From positions 1-64,000 of the forward strand of contig NZ_STGX01000008.1 in NCBI RefSeq assembly GCF_004912155.1: a stretch of 64,000 nucleotides of DNA, in the 5' to 3' direction. The position numbers and the translations under genes were made by a program. Of this stretch, positions 8,455 through 16,461 are shown piece after piece. This DNA comes from Glycomyces paridis (lineage in GTDB: Bacteria > Actinomycetota > Actinomycetes > Mycobacteriales > Micromonosporaceae). Below the pieces are notes generated by a model that had not been told where the DNA came from, made no database searches, and saw nothing but the letters and a program-made list of their open reading frames with translations. The stretch's first letter is position 1, and every line of letters begins with the position of its first letter.

Positions 8455-9226
8455 AAGGCGATCGAAGGTTCCCCCGCGCGGTCGCCACCACACTCACATC
8501 GGCTTCCGCCGCTCCCCGGCCGGAGGCCGCAACGCCGTTACCCCTGGGGAAAGGTCACCCCGCGGAGTCGCCGCCGCGCCGGATCGGCCTCGACCTCTCC
8601 CCAACCCGCGGTCCGCAGCGCCGCCATTCGGTCGAATCCGCGTCCTCAACAGTGCTCGACCCGAGGACTTCGCTCTCGACACCCTCCCAAGGATGCGAAG
8701 TCGGTCGATGGTGGACGGCGTCCACTACATTGGCATCGATCTGGCCCAATAGGGCCAAATCCGTGCGATGCGGGCGCCCCTACCCCCGGCGCTCGCATCG
8801 CGCGCTCGCAGGTTCACCGACGGGCTTTCCAGTTGCGCCCCACCGACCTTGCCGCGGATGCCGGGCTGGCTGCCAGGCATCCGCGTCGGCCGAGCGGACA
8901 CGTCGTTGCAGGTGCCGCGCGGGGAGCTCCCCGCGCGGTCTTCGGGTGATTCCATGGATCCCACTCTCCACCCACCTGCAACGCACGTCTCATCAGTGGG
9001 TTTTTGAATCAATGGTGACTCGGTCATCCTCGCCGCCGCAAGGACAACTTTCTCCCTGTGGATAACTCCGGACATGGGGGACTTCGCGGCGTCGCGATCG
9101 GCTTCGGCGTTGATGCGGGTGAGGCTGTTGCAAGTCATGGAACTACGTTGTCACACATTGTCAATGATCGGCAACCGTGAGTTTTGAACCTGTGGATAAC
9201 TTCTCTGAGCGCGGTATCGCCGCAGG
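8455..9226. other. Gene-free convergent region with palindromes and DnaA boxes
   Basis: This 772-bp stretch between the ends of bioD and the NUDIX gene has no convincing gene. It contains a 24-bp perfect palindrome (8915-8938, centre GGAGCTCC). Around it are 11-bp arms CGTTGCAGGTG (8904-8914) and CACCTGCAACG (8973-8983). Other structures are a 10-bp stem (8853-8862 with 8876-8885), GTGGAC/GTCCAC (8711-8725) and TGGCCC/GGGCCA (8742-8757). Two TGTGGATAA sites (9057-9065, 9191-9199) match the DnaA box exactly. A 137-codon minus-strand frame (8725-9138) lacks a ribosome site and resembles nothing I recognise. Confidence 0.6.
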
Positions 9227-9709
9227 TCAATCCGCTGTCGGTAGAGTGCCGGACGCAAAGCGCGACACCGCGTGGGGAAGGAAACCGTCCATCTCCCAGT
9301 CGATCCCCGCCTCTCGCGCCGGCCGGAACTCGCAGTGCATCCGCAGACCGTTGTCGCCGTCTCCGCTGGTGACCGTGTGGTTCCAGGCATCGCGCGGGTC
9401 CTCGGTCCGCAGCCAGCAGTAGGTCGTCACCTGGTACTCCTCAGCGAAGTCCGATACCCGCATGAGCTTGCTGCCCAGAGCCTCTCCGAAGACCAGGCCC
9501 TCGACACCGGTCTCCTCGCGGGCCTCCCGCATCGCGGCCTCGCCGATCGTCTCGTGCCCGTGCCCGTGCGCCCCGCCGCCCGGGACCTGCACACCCGCAT
9601 CAGGCTGATCGCGGTGCAGCATCACCAGCACCTCGACCTCGGCTCGACCCGGAAGGCGCCGGAGCACATAGGCCGCCGCTCGCTGGCGGAACTCCAGGAA
9701 AACGGGCAT
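9227..9709 (-). CDS. NUDIX hydrolase
   Basis: 160-residue NUDIX-fold pyrophosphohydrolase acting on a nucleoside-diphosphate-linked substrate that cannot be named. The box is visible as HETIGEAAMREAREETGV, giving E-x7-REUxEExGU. The leading Gly is shifted: the family pattern has G-x5-E, while here Ala occupies that place after GGG. C-terminal part is FRPAREAGIDWEMDGFLPH. GACACT six bases before the ATG resembles a -10 box, so the mRNA may be leaderless. It is 58 bp downstream of the P450 on the same strand. Confidence 0.8.
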   Translation of the reverse strand: MPVFLEFRQRAAAYVLRRLPGRAEVEVLVMLHRDQPDAGVQVPGGGAHGHGHETIGEAAMREAREETGVEGLVFGEALGSKLMRVSDFAEEYQVTTYCWLRTEDPRDAWNHTVTSGDGDNGLRMHCEFRPAREAGIDWEMDGFLPHAVSRFASGTLPTAD

Positions 9710-9767
9710 GGCCGCAGTGTCGCAGGGAGCCTGCTGCGCGGCAAGGGAATTCAGGTGCAGCAGGCCC

Positions 9768-10889
9768 TCAGCGGAGGCGCACCAGGAGGGGACCGGGCAT
9801 GCGGAAGGAGAGGTTGGGGTCGCTCACCGGCGCCGCGACCACCTCGCAGCGGGGGAGGAGCGGCGCCAGTTCCGCCACCACCACCTCGGCCTCCAACCGC
9901 GAGAGCTGACTGCCGAGGCACCGGTGCGCCCCCGCACCGAACGCCAGGTGGCGGCGGGAGCCGCGCTGGCCCGGGATCATCCGGGCCGGGCACGCCGCGA
10001 CGCCGTCGTCGGCGCCCGCCGCGGCCAGCCACACCAGGATCGAATCGCCGGCCGCCACGGGCACGCCGCCGATCTCCGTGTCGCGCAAGGCGACCCGCCG
10101 CCAAGAGGTGATCGAGGGGAAGAGTCGCAGACCCTCCTCCACCAGCGCCGCCGGTTCAGCGTGCAGCAGTTCGGGCTCCTCGACCAGGCGGTGCAGCAGG
10201 AGCGTAAGAAACTGCGAGGTCGTCTCCTGCCCCGCGACCAGGAGGAAGAAGAGCGCGGCGGTCGCCGCGTCCTCGCCGTGCTCACGGAGCATCGCCGCGC
10301 GCACGCCGGTGGCCGCGCGGGAACGTTCGCGCAGCGTCGCATGGAACGGCCCGACCACCCGAGCGAGTTCGAGCTGCCGTTCAGGTGTCGGCGCGCCCCA
10401 GAACAGTTCCAGTGCGGCCCTGCTGAAACGCTTGACCTCAGCGGTCGTCTCGACCTCCAGCTCCAGCAGCCGCGCCAGCGCCGCCAACGGGACATGCGAG
10501 GACACCGCCGCGTCGAGGTCGACGGTCGCGCCCTCGCGCAGGCCCTGCGCGACCGTGACGGCGGCCCGGCGGGTCAGGCCCGTCAGCCAGGGCCGCAGGG
10601 CCTCGACGCGCGCCGGGGCGAAGGCCTCGCCGAAGCCCGCCCGGATCGCGTCGTGGGAGGCGGTGTCGTTGTTGGCGAGGGTCGCGGGGAGCCGGAACCG
10701 GTGCCGCGCCAGTTCGCGCATCGCGGCCAGGGGGATCGGGGTGACCGCGTCGAGCGCGTTGGCGGCCGAGAACCGCTCCCGGTCGGCCAGCACCTCCTTG
10801 GCGAGGCGGTGGGAGGCCACCACCACCTGCCCTTCCCGGCGGAATACCGCGGCGTCGGGTCGGGGATGTTTCCACAGCTCGAAGAGCAC
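9768..10889 (-). CDS. Cytochrome P450
   Basis: Heme monooxygenase of 373 residues, slightly shorter than the usual 400. The I-helix motif AGQETT is near residue 220, the ExxR motif is in ALVEEGLRLFPS, and the heme-binding loop FGAGAHRCLG places the axial cysteine near residue 324. The N-terminus starts directly with LWKHPRPDAAVF, so no membrane anchor is present; it should be soluble and need a ferredoxin partner. GTG start after GGGGGAGG. Divergent from the flavin monooxygenase; the substrate is unknown. Confidence 0.93.
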   Translation of the reverse strand: MLFELWKHPRPDAAVFRREGQVVVASHRLAKEVLADRERFSAANALDAVTPIPLAAMRELARHRFRLPATLANNDTASHDAIRAGFGEAFAPARVEALRPWLTGLTRRAAVTVAQGLREGATVDLDAAVSSHVPLAALARLLELEVETTAEVKRFSRAALELFWGAPTPERQLELARVVGPFHATLRERSRAATGVRAAMLREHGEDAATAALFFLLVAGQETTSQFLTLLLHRLVEEPELLHAEPAALVEEGLRLFPSITSWRRVALRDTEIGGVPVAAGDSILVWLAAAGADDGVAACPARMIPGQRGSRRHLAFGAGAHRCLGSQLSRLEAEVVVAELAPLLPRCEVVAAPVSDPNLSFRMPGPLLVRLR

Positions 10890-11053
10890 GCGCGCAGCCT
10901 ACCTCCCCCGAAAGTACGAGGTACGTTCACGGTAATCTGCTTGCAGTCTTTCGGCTCCCCTCCGGGCCGGCGCACCCCGTCCGCGACGGGGCCGCCCCTG
11001 CGCGGAGGCGCCGTCCGGCACGAGACCGAATGCCCACAGAAGGAGACCGTCCC

Positions 11054-12409
11054 TTGCAGGAGTACTCCTCCCAAGCCGCATACGACCGCGGCGAGGCCGT
11101 CTGCGTGATCGGCGCCGGAGCGTCGGGCCTCATCGCGGTCAAGAACCTCCGCGAGAACGGTTTCGAAGTCGACTGCTACGAGCGGGACACCGTTCTCGGC
11201 GGTCTGTGGAACCCGCAGAACCAGCACAGCCCCCTGTACTCCAACACGCACCTGGTCACCTCCCGGTCCCAGACCGAGATCCCCGACTGCCCGATGCCCG
11301 ACGACTGGCCGGACTACCCCTCCGCCGCGCAGATGCTCACCTATCTGACCGCGTACGCGAAGCACTTCGGCCTGCCCGAGCACATCTGGTACGGCTCGGA
11401 GATCTCCGCCATCGAACCGGTCGAGGGCTCGCGCTTCGAGGTCGTCGTCAAGCCCGCCGCCGGGAACGCCGCCCGCCGCCTCCGCTACGCGGCCGTCATC
11501 ATCGCGACCGGCCACCACTGGACGCCGAACCTGCCCTCCTACCCGGGCCAGGACCAGTTCAAGGGGACGATCCTCCACTCCTCGCAGCTCAAGGACGCCT
11601 CCCGGCTGCGCGGCAAGGAGGTCCTGGTCGTCGGCGGCGGGAACTCGGGCGTCGACATCGCCTGCGAGGCCGCGGTGAACGCCGCCGGCTGCGTCCACTC
11701 CGTGCGCCGCGGCACCTGGCACCTGCCCAAGTACCTCGCCGGGGAGCCGGCCGACTACGCGCTCAACCGCCTCGGCGCCCGCCCTAGGTTCCTGCGCCGC
11801 TTCCTCGCCGACCGGCTTCTCAAGGGCCCCAAGCGACTCGCCACCCGCATGGGCATTGACGTGCCCGAGCACGGGCCCACGGGGGAGGAGCCGGTCCGCA
11901 ACGGCCGCTACCTCGAGCACGTCGGCGACGGCTCGATCCGCCGCCGCGGCGAGATCGCCCGCTTCGACGGGTTCGACGTGTCCTTCGCCGACGGCACCGA
12001 GATGCGCCCCGACCTCGTCGTCCTCGCCACCGGCTACCGCCCCAAGATCACCTGCGTCGCACCGAAACTGCTCGGCATCGACGGCGACTCGCCCTTCCCC
12101 AAGCTCCTCGCGCGCATGTTCTCGCCCAAGCACGAGACCCTCGCGATCGCCGGGCTCGTCGAACCCGGCGTCGGGGTCCTGCCGATCGTCCACTGGCAGA
12201 CGCACGCGATCGCCCACTGGCTCCAGGTGCGCAAGGGCGACCCCGATCGCGCCGCGAACTTCCGCCACCAGGTCGTGAGCGAGTCGGCCCAGTACGCGGT
12301 CGAACCGGGCGGCACCTCCCCGCGCCACCAGCTCGCCGTCGACGCCGAGGAGTACCTGGCCAGCCTCGGCCGCATCATCGACACCCTCGAACAGGAGCCC
12401 GCCAAATGA
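11054..12409 (+). CDS. Flavin-containing monooxygenase
   Basis: 451-residue FMO-type enzyme using FAD and NADPH to oxygenate a soft nucleophile. Motifs in order: FAD-binding VCVIGAGASGLIAVKNL, the FMO fingerprint FKGTILHSSQLK, NADP-binding VLVVGGGNSGVDIACEA and the LATGYRPK motif near the C-terminus. TTG at 11054 is chosen because AAGGAG lies eight bases upstream; the in-frame ATG at 11030 has no ribosome site. Its stop overlaps the next ATG (ATGA), so the hydrolase-fold protein is co-translated. Confidence 0.88.
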   Translation: MQEYSSQAAYDRGEAVCVIGAGASGLIAVKNLRENGFEVDCYERDTVLGGLWNPQNQHSPLYSNTHLVTSRSQTEIPDCPMPDDWPDYPSAAQMLTYLTAYAKHFGLPEHIWYGSEISAIEPVEGSRFEVVVKPAAGNAARRLRYAAVIIATGHHWTPNLPSYPGQDQFKGTILHSSQLKDASRLRGKEVLVVGGGNSGVDIACEAAVNAAGCVHSVRRGTWHLPKYLAGEPADYALNRLGARPRFLRRFLADRLLKGPKRLATRMGIDVPEHGPTGEEPVRNGRYLEHVGDGSIRRRGEIARFDGFDVSFADGTEMRPDLVVLATGYRPKITCVAPKLLGIDGDSPFPKLLARMFSPKHETLAIAGLVEPGVGVLPIVHWQTHAIAHWLQVRKGDPDRAANFRHQVVSESAQYAVEPGGTSPRHQLAVDAEEYLASLGRIIDTLEQEPAK

Positions 12410-13035
12410 GCCTCATCTCCTGGGCCAGGCGCGCCCGCACCCCCGAGCCGGTCCCCGTCGTTCGCGAGATCGCCTACCTCGAACCGGCCGACCTCTTCGA
12501 CTCGGAGATCAAGGACGACCCCGAGGCGAGCCCCGTGCTCTGCTGCACCGGCGACCCGGCCGGCGCGGCCGCCTTCAACGCTCTGTGGCTCAAGCGTTTC
12601 GCCGCCTCGGGCCGGTACGCGGGGGCCGTGAGCGTCCGCGGCCAGGGCGGCACGCCCGCCGCCGAGGGCGGCGTCGAGGCCCGCGCGCACGACCTCGTCC
12701 AGGCGGTCGTCACCGTCCCCCGCCAGGCCGTGCTCATCGGCCACCGCGAGGGCGCGGCCTGGGCCGCGCTCGCCGCCGGGCGCTACCCGGCCTCGGCCCT
12801 GGTACTGGTGTCGCCCAGGCAGTTTCCGAAGCAGCCGCCCAAGCCGGTCGGTGGCCCGCCGGTCCTGCTCGTGGTCGCCGAGTCGGAGTCGCAGTCCAAG
12901 GAGGTCCAGGCGGTCGCCGACGCGTACGGCGTCGCCCCGCTGACCTTCGCCGGGTCCCCCGACGACGTCTTCAAGGGCGTCGCCGCCGAAGGCCTCCTCG
13001 ACGCGATCCTCTCCTGGCTCGCCGGCAAGCACTGA
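12406..13035 (+). CDS. Alpha/beta-hydrolase-like protein lacking the nucleophile serine
   Basis: 209 residues, coupled to the monooxygenase by a 4-nt overlap. The order resembles a small alpha/beta hydrolase: VLCCTGDPAGAAAFN, AVLIGHREGAAWAALAAG, ALVLVSPRQFPKQ, PPVLLVVAESESQ. At the nucleophile elbow (G-x-S-x-G) the sequence is GHREG, with Arg in place of Ser, so hydrolysis by the usual triad is unlikely. It may be a non-catalytic partner or bind a small ligand. Family membership itself is moderately supported. Confidence 0.6.
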   Translation: MSLISWARRARTPEPVPVVREIAYLEPADLFDSEIKDDPEASPVLCCTGDPAGAAAFNALWLKRFAASGRYAGAVSVRGQGGTPAAEGGVEARAHDLVQAVVTVPRQAVLIGHREGAAWAALAAGRYPASALVLVSPRQFPKQPPKPVGGPPVLLVVAESESQSKEVQAVADAYGVAPLTFAGSPDDVFKGVAAEGLLDAILSWLAGKH

Positions 13036-13100
13036 CTGCCGCGCGGGCGCCATGGGACGACGGAGATCGGCGCACGCTGAAAGCGCTGGTCGGCCTTGGG

Positions 13101-13153
13101 GTTGGCCCCCGGTTTGCAACGCTAGCGCCGGGAACCTGAAGGGGAGCTGAAGC
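13101..13153 (-). repeat. Promoter-like repeat, copy A
   Basis: Minus strand: TTCAGCT (13151-13145), four bases, TTCAGGT (13140-13134), nine bases, then TAGCGT (13124-13119). After it comes TGCAAACCGGGGGCC. Spacing and much of the sequence are shared with copies at 18184-18236 and 19306-19356. An 11-bp direct repeat ahead of a TANNNT box is what OmpR-family or SARP-type activators use. It points back toward the end of the hydrolase-like gene. Confidence 0.65.
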
Positions 13154-13159
13154 GGGGGT

Positions 13160-13654
13160 TCAGACGACGGCGCCGTCGTCGGTGTCGTCGGCGTCCTTGT
13201 CGGGGCGCAGCCTGCTGATGAGGAGCCACACGCCGACGAGGAAGCCCACGAGGCCGACCAGGCGGCCCGGGTTCTGGCCCAGGGGTGCGATGCCCGGGTT
13301 CACCACGAGGGCGACGCCCGCGATGATGAGCAGGATGCCGCCGACCGCTTGCAGGCTCGGCCACGGCAGCGGGGGCGGTTCGGGCGGCTCGTAGTCGTCC
13401 TCGTCGTCGTCGGGCAGCTCCGCGTCCCACAGCTCCAGGAGGGTCGGCTCCTCGTCGGGCGTCGAGGGGACCGGCGGCGTCATCGGCACCGCCTCGGCCG
13501 GGAACTCCTCCGCGCCCTCGCCCCGCACGAACCCCGCGCCGGGGTCGCCCAGGCCCTTGACGAGCTCGTTGAACCGCCGGTCCACGTCCTCGGGACGCAG
13601 CTCCCCGCCGTCCTCGCGCTCGCCGGAGCCGGTCTCGTCGCCGCGGTCAGTCAT
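13160..13654 (-). CDS. Acidic protein with two C-terminal membrane segments
   Basis: 164 residues, no named family recognised. Residues 1-95 are hydrophilic, acidic and proline-rich (AELPDDDEDDYEPPEPPP). Two transmembrane helices follow, SLQAVGGILLIIAGVALVVN and GRLVGLVGFLVGVWLLISRL, joined by a short loop with NPGIAPLGQNPG, then an Asp-rich tail. The start overlaps the esterase stop by 8 bp, so the two are one transcript. The helical hairpin resembles actinobacterial DUF-type membrane proteins; no function is offered. Confidence 0.7.
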   Translation of the reverse strand: MTDRGDETGSGEREDGGELRPEDVDRRFNELVKGLGDPGAGFVRGEGAEEFPAEAVPMTPPVPSTPDEEPTLLELWDAELPDDDEDDYEPPEPPPLPWPSLQAVGGILLIIAGVALVVNPGIAPLGQNPGRLVGLVGFLVGVWLLISRLRPDKDADDTDDGAVV

Positions 13655-14462
13655 GGACGCCCCGGCTCCTGGTCACCTGCCGGTCCATGAACGCCGCGCT
13701 CCCGGCGAAGATCGTCTCGGCGTCGTAGTCGAGCGTCGCCACATGGAAACTGCGGTGCAGGACCGTCGACTCGACGTCCTTCGACCGCACCCCCGCCCGG
13801 ATCACCGCGCTGTTGCGCGGGTTCACCACGTGGTCCTCCGCGCTCGTGAAGATCCGCAGCGGCACCGTCACCCGCGCCAGCTCCGGCCGCGTCACCTTCC
13901 ACAGCCGCCGCAGCGACGCGTACGCCGCCACCGGCGTCCGGCTCGTCGTCTGCTCGCGCACGTCGGGCTTGTTCAGATCCGAGCCGATCGCGGCCACGCT
14001 CGGCATCACGAACCGCAGCACCGGCGCGAGGAAGCCCTGCGGCTTGTCGTCGTAGATCGCCGGATTCACCAGCACCAGCCCCGACAGGTCCCCGCCGCGC
14101 AGCTCCGCGAGCCGCAGCGACAGCGAACCGCCCATCGACAGGCCGCCGGCGAACACCGGCCGCCCCATCGCCAGCGCCTCGTCCAAGGCCTGCTCCAGGC
14201 GGGCGTACCACTGCTGCCAGGTCGATTTCGCCAGCACCTGCCACGTGTCGCCGTGGCCGGTCAGCAGCGGCGCCACCACGTTGAAACCGGCGTCGCGCAG
14301 GTACTCGCCCCACGGGCGCATGCTCGCCGGATCCGAGGTGAATCCGTGGCACAGCACCATGGTCGCCTTGGCCTCGGAGCCCAGATCGAACGTGAACTCC
14401 TCGGAATCGGTCGTCACGTCGCCCTCCCGGTTCGCTGACTGACGGGGCGCGGGATTCGCCAT
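13647..14462 (-). CDS. Carboxylesterase/monoacylglycerol lipase-type alpha/beta hydrolase
   Basis: 271 residues. Oxyanion region MVLCHGFTSDPASMRPWGEY, nucleophile elbow GGLSMGGSLSLRLAE (Ser in GLSMG), catalytic Asp in IFTSAEDHVVNPRNS and His in LHRSFHVATLDYD. These give the whole triad of the Est30/thermostable monoacylglycerol lipase group. The substrate is probably a medium-chain ester, inferred from the family. ATG 14462 follows AAAGGGGAT; a GTG about 15 codons in, preceded by GGGAGG, is an alternative start closer to the family N-terminus. Confidence 0.87.
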   Translation of the reverse strand: MANPAPRQSANREGDVTTDSEEFTFDLGSEAKATMVLCHGFTSDPASMRPWGEYLRDAGFNVVAPLLTGHGDTWQVLAKSTWQQWYARLEQALDEALAMGRPVFAGGLSMGGSLSLRLAELRGGDLSGLVLVNPAIYDDKPQGFLAPVLRFVMPSVAAIGSDLNKPDVREQTTSRTPVAAYASLRRLWKVTRPELARVTVPLRIFTSAEDHVVNPRNSAVIRAGVRSKDVESTVLHRSFHVATLDYDAETIFAGSAAFMDRQVTRSRGVHD

Positions 14463-14629
14463 GGCTGATCCCCTTTCGCGCTGCCTGCCCATTCTCGCAC
14501 GGGTCGGGCCGCCGCTGCCACCGCGCGGGAGCGCCTCGAAGCGCCGGTCGGGCGGCGGGGCCCGCCCCCGGTCGGGGGCCCCGTGCGGGCCCCGGACCGT
14601 TCCCGATCTCGGGGATTGACCGGTGCCGA

Positions 14630-14635
14630 TACGCT
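14630..14635 (+). promoter_or_regulatory. -10 box for leaderless plsC
   Basis: TACGCT ends seven bases before the GTG at 14643, placing the transcript start at or next to the start codon. No Shine-Dalgarno is present, consistent with a leaderless mRNA. Confidence 0.55.
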
Positions 14636-14642
14636 TGGACGC

Positions 14643-15323
14643 GTGATCTACTGGGTGTTGAAGGCGACATTGGGGTCGCTGCTGTGGGCCGTGTGGCGCC
14701 CGCAGGTCGAAGGGCTCGAACACGTGCCCGAAGGGGGTCCGGCGATCCTCGCCTCGAACCACCTCTCCGTATCCGACTCGTTCTTCCTGCCGCTGGTGGT
14801 CAAGCGGCGGGTCACGTTCATTGCGAAAGAGGAGTACTTCACGGGCACCGGCCTCAAGGGCTGGTTCGTCCGCATGTTCATGAGCGCCGTCGGCGCCATC
14901 CCCGTCGACCGGGCCGGCGGGGCCGCCGCCAACGCCTCGCTCGACACCGGCAAACGCGTCCTCTCCGAAGGCCGCCTGTTCGGCATCTACCCCGAGGGGA
15001 CGCGCTCTCCCGACGGGCGCCTCTACCGCGGCAAGACCGGCGTCGCGCGCCTCGCCCTCCAGACCGGTTCGCCCGTCGTGCCCGTTGCGATGCTCAACAC
15101 CGGTGAGCTCCAGCCCATCGGGAAGCGCATCCCGCACCGCGGCCGCGTCCAGATCAGGATCGGGCCCTCGCTCGACTTCAACCGGTACCGGGAGCTGGTG
15201 GGGGACAGGTTCATCGAACGGGCCGTCACCGACGAGGTCATGGACGCCCTCCGCGAGCTCTCCGGCCAGCCCTACGTCGACGAGTACGCGGCGAAACGCA
15301 AAGGGCGCGACCAGGAGGCCTGA
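14643..15323 (+). CDS. plsC: 1-acyl-sn-glycerol-3-phosphate acyltransferase
   Basis: Membrane-associated acyltransferase converting lysophosphatidate to phosphatidate in phospholipid synthesis. 226 residues. The catalytic NHxxxxD is NHLSVSD. The substrate-binding motifs are FTGTGLKGWFVRMF, GIYPEGTRSPDGRLYRGKTG (EGTR) and VVPVAMLNTGEL. An N-terminal hydrophobic stretch VIYWVLKATLGSLLWAVW can anchor it to the membrane. GTG 14643 is preferred over an upstream start because TACGCT lies seven bases before it. A tandem repeat array follows the stop. Confidence 0.9.
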   Translation: MIYWVLKATLGSLLWAVWRPQVEGLEHVPEGGPAILASNHLSVSDSFFLPLVVKRRVTFIAKEEYFTGTGLKGWFVRMFMSAVGAIPVDRAGGAAANASLDTGKRVLSEGRLFGIYPEGTRSPDGRLYRGKTGVARLALQTGSPVVPVAMLNTGELQPIGKRIPHRGRVQIRIGPSLDFNRYRELVGDRFIERAVTDEVMDALRELSGQPYVDEYAAKRKGRDQEA

Positions 15324-15372
15324 CGGGCGGCGCTGCGGGCCCTCCATTCGGCCCTGCCCGCGCGTTTCGCTG

Positions 15373-15458
15373 TTCGGCTCCGCCCCTGTGCCTAGTTTCG
15401 GCTCCGCCTCTGTGCCTTTTATTCGGCTCCGCCCCTGTGCTCTCTATTCGGCTCCGCC
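15373..15458. repeat. 24-25 bp tandem repeat, four units
   Basis: The core TTCGGCTCCGCC starts at 15373, 15397, 15422 and 15447. The first three units continue C(C/T)CTGTGC plus a short variable A/T-rich end; the fourth breaks off after the core. The last unit is inside the 3' end of the Crp-type gene, where it encodes GGAE and sits next to the stop. Function unknown; it lies between convergent genes. Confidence 0.75.
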
Positions 15459-16133
15459 GAAGCCCGCCCTCCGGCGCAGGGCGGGGAGGTCGACCACCAC
15501 GATCTTGCGGCCCTCGGTGCGCAGCCAGCCCCGGTTCGCGAAGATGCCGATGGCCTGGTTGACGCTCTGGCGCGAACCGCCGGCCATCTCGGCGAGCTGG
15601 GTCTGGTTCAACTCGATCGTCGTCATCGGCGACGAGTGCTGCTCCGCCAAGCGCACCAGCGTCTTCGCGACTCGGCCGGGCAGGTCCAGGAACACGTGGT
15701 CGGAGGACTGCTCGGTCAGGCGGCGCACGATCATGCCCATCGAGCGCAGCACCGCGTCGAGCATCTTCGGGTTGCCGTGCACCAGCTCCAGGAACGAGGA
15801 ACGCGCCAGCGCCAGCGCCGACGTGTCCTCCAGGGCCTCCGCGCTGGCCGAACGGGGCGAACCGTCCAGCAGGGAGACCTCGCCGAGCACCTCGGGGGCG
15901 CGGGCGACGTGGAGCATGGCGCGCTCGCCGGTCGCGGCGGTGCGGAAGACGCTCACCGCTCCGGAGCGGATCATGATGAGCGACTCGCCCGGCTCGCCCT
16001 CGAAGAACAGCAGGTGCCCGCGCCGGTAGTGGCGCTGTACCGCCACGCCCGCGATCTGCCGCCGTGCCTGCGGGTCGAGGCCGGCGAACATGGCGACGCC
16101 TGCAAGCGGGTCTTCAGATGGGCTGACACCCAT
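15444..16133 (-). CDS. Crp/Fnr family transcription regulator
   Basis: 229 residues. Residues about 15-125 form the cyclic-nucleotide-binding barrel (RRGHLLFFEGEPGESLIMIRSG, PEVLGEVSLLDGSPRSASAE). A coiled helix and a winged HTH follow (ELNQTQLAEMAGGSRQSVNQ, FANRGWLRTEGRKIVVVD). The phosphate-binding segment GEVSLLDGSPRSA resembles cAMP-binding GlxR/Cmr types rather than oxygen-sensing Fnr; no N-terminal Cys cluster exists. ATG 16133 has GGGGGAG four bases upstream. The extreme C-terminus is encoded by a unit of the tandem repeat. Confidence 0.88.
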   Translation of the reverse strand: MGVSPSEDPLAGVAMFAGLDPQARRQIAGVAVQRHYRRGHLLFFEGEPGESLIMIRSGAVSVFRTAATGERAMLHVARAPEVLGEVSLLDGSPRSASAEALEDTSALALARSSFLELVHGNPKMLDAVLRSMGMIVRRLTEQSSDHVFLDLPGRVAKTLVRLAEQHSSPMTTIELNQTQLAEMAGGSRQSVNQAIGIFANRGWLRTEGRKIVVVDLPALRRRAGFGGAE

Positions 16134-16461
16134 AGTTCTCCCCCTTCGGTGGGTCCCGGGTCCGCGGGCTCCCTCCGATGATCGCTGTCTTTTCCGTCGT
16201 TGTACAGAGTCCAGTGTCGGAAACTTCACGCTCCGTTGGGTCGTGTGTCCAGACGGCGCACTTGTCACTCGACCGAGTGTACGAGCAACTCTACGTGCTT
16301 TCGCTTGTATTGTCCGGTATCGAGGTTCTCGCGTGCGGATTGCGAGGTCAGATTCCGGCTGCCTGATCGTATGGCGTAGCGTCGACTCCAGACCGGCGAC
16401 ATTCGGGTGCGGGCCAAGAAGGACCGAAAAGACCGCCCGTGATCATACGAAAGGCCGATGC
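16134..16461. other. Divergent intergenic region between Crp-type regulator and exoribonuclease
   Basis: 328 bp without a gene. It contains the palindrome CACTCG-AC-CGAGTG at 16266-16279, a possible operator, and several TANNNT boxes on both strands (for example TAGCGT near 16374). Neither promoter could be assigned with confidence, and no exact TGTGA-N6-TCACA Crp site was found. Confidence 0.4.

Noticed and set aside
8941-9000. CTGATGAG on the minus strand, resembling a hammerhead ribozyme core
   Set aside because: The required GAAA after stem II and a matching stem III with cleavage site are not present; the flanking arms pair but lead into CGC instead.
8461-9170. Complete group II intron
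   Set aside because: A GTGTG-like 5' end can be picked out, but no domain V (paired stem with GAAA-type loop) or reverse transcriptase is visible. Kept only as one possibility for the structured region.
9050-9210. Chromosome replication origin
   Set aside because: Only two DnaA boxes and no dnaA, dnaN, rpmH or box cluster; an origin in actinomycetes has many boxes beside dnaA-dnaN.
16240-16290. Crp-type TGTGA-N6-TCACA site for autoregulation of the Crp-like gene
   Set aside because: Half-sites present do not combine with the right spacing; only the different palindrome CACTCG-AC-CGAGTG is clear.
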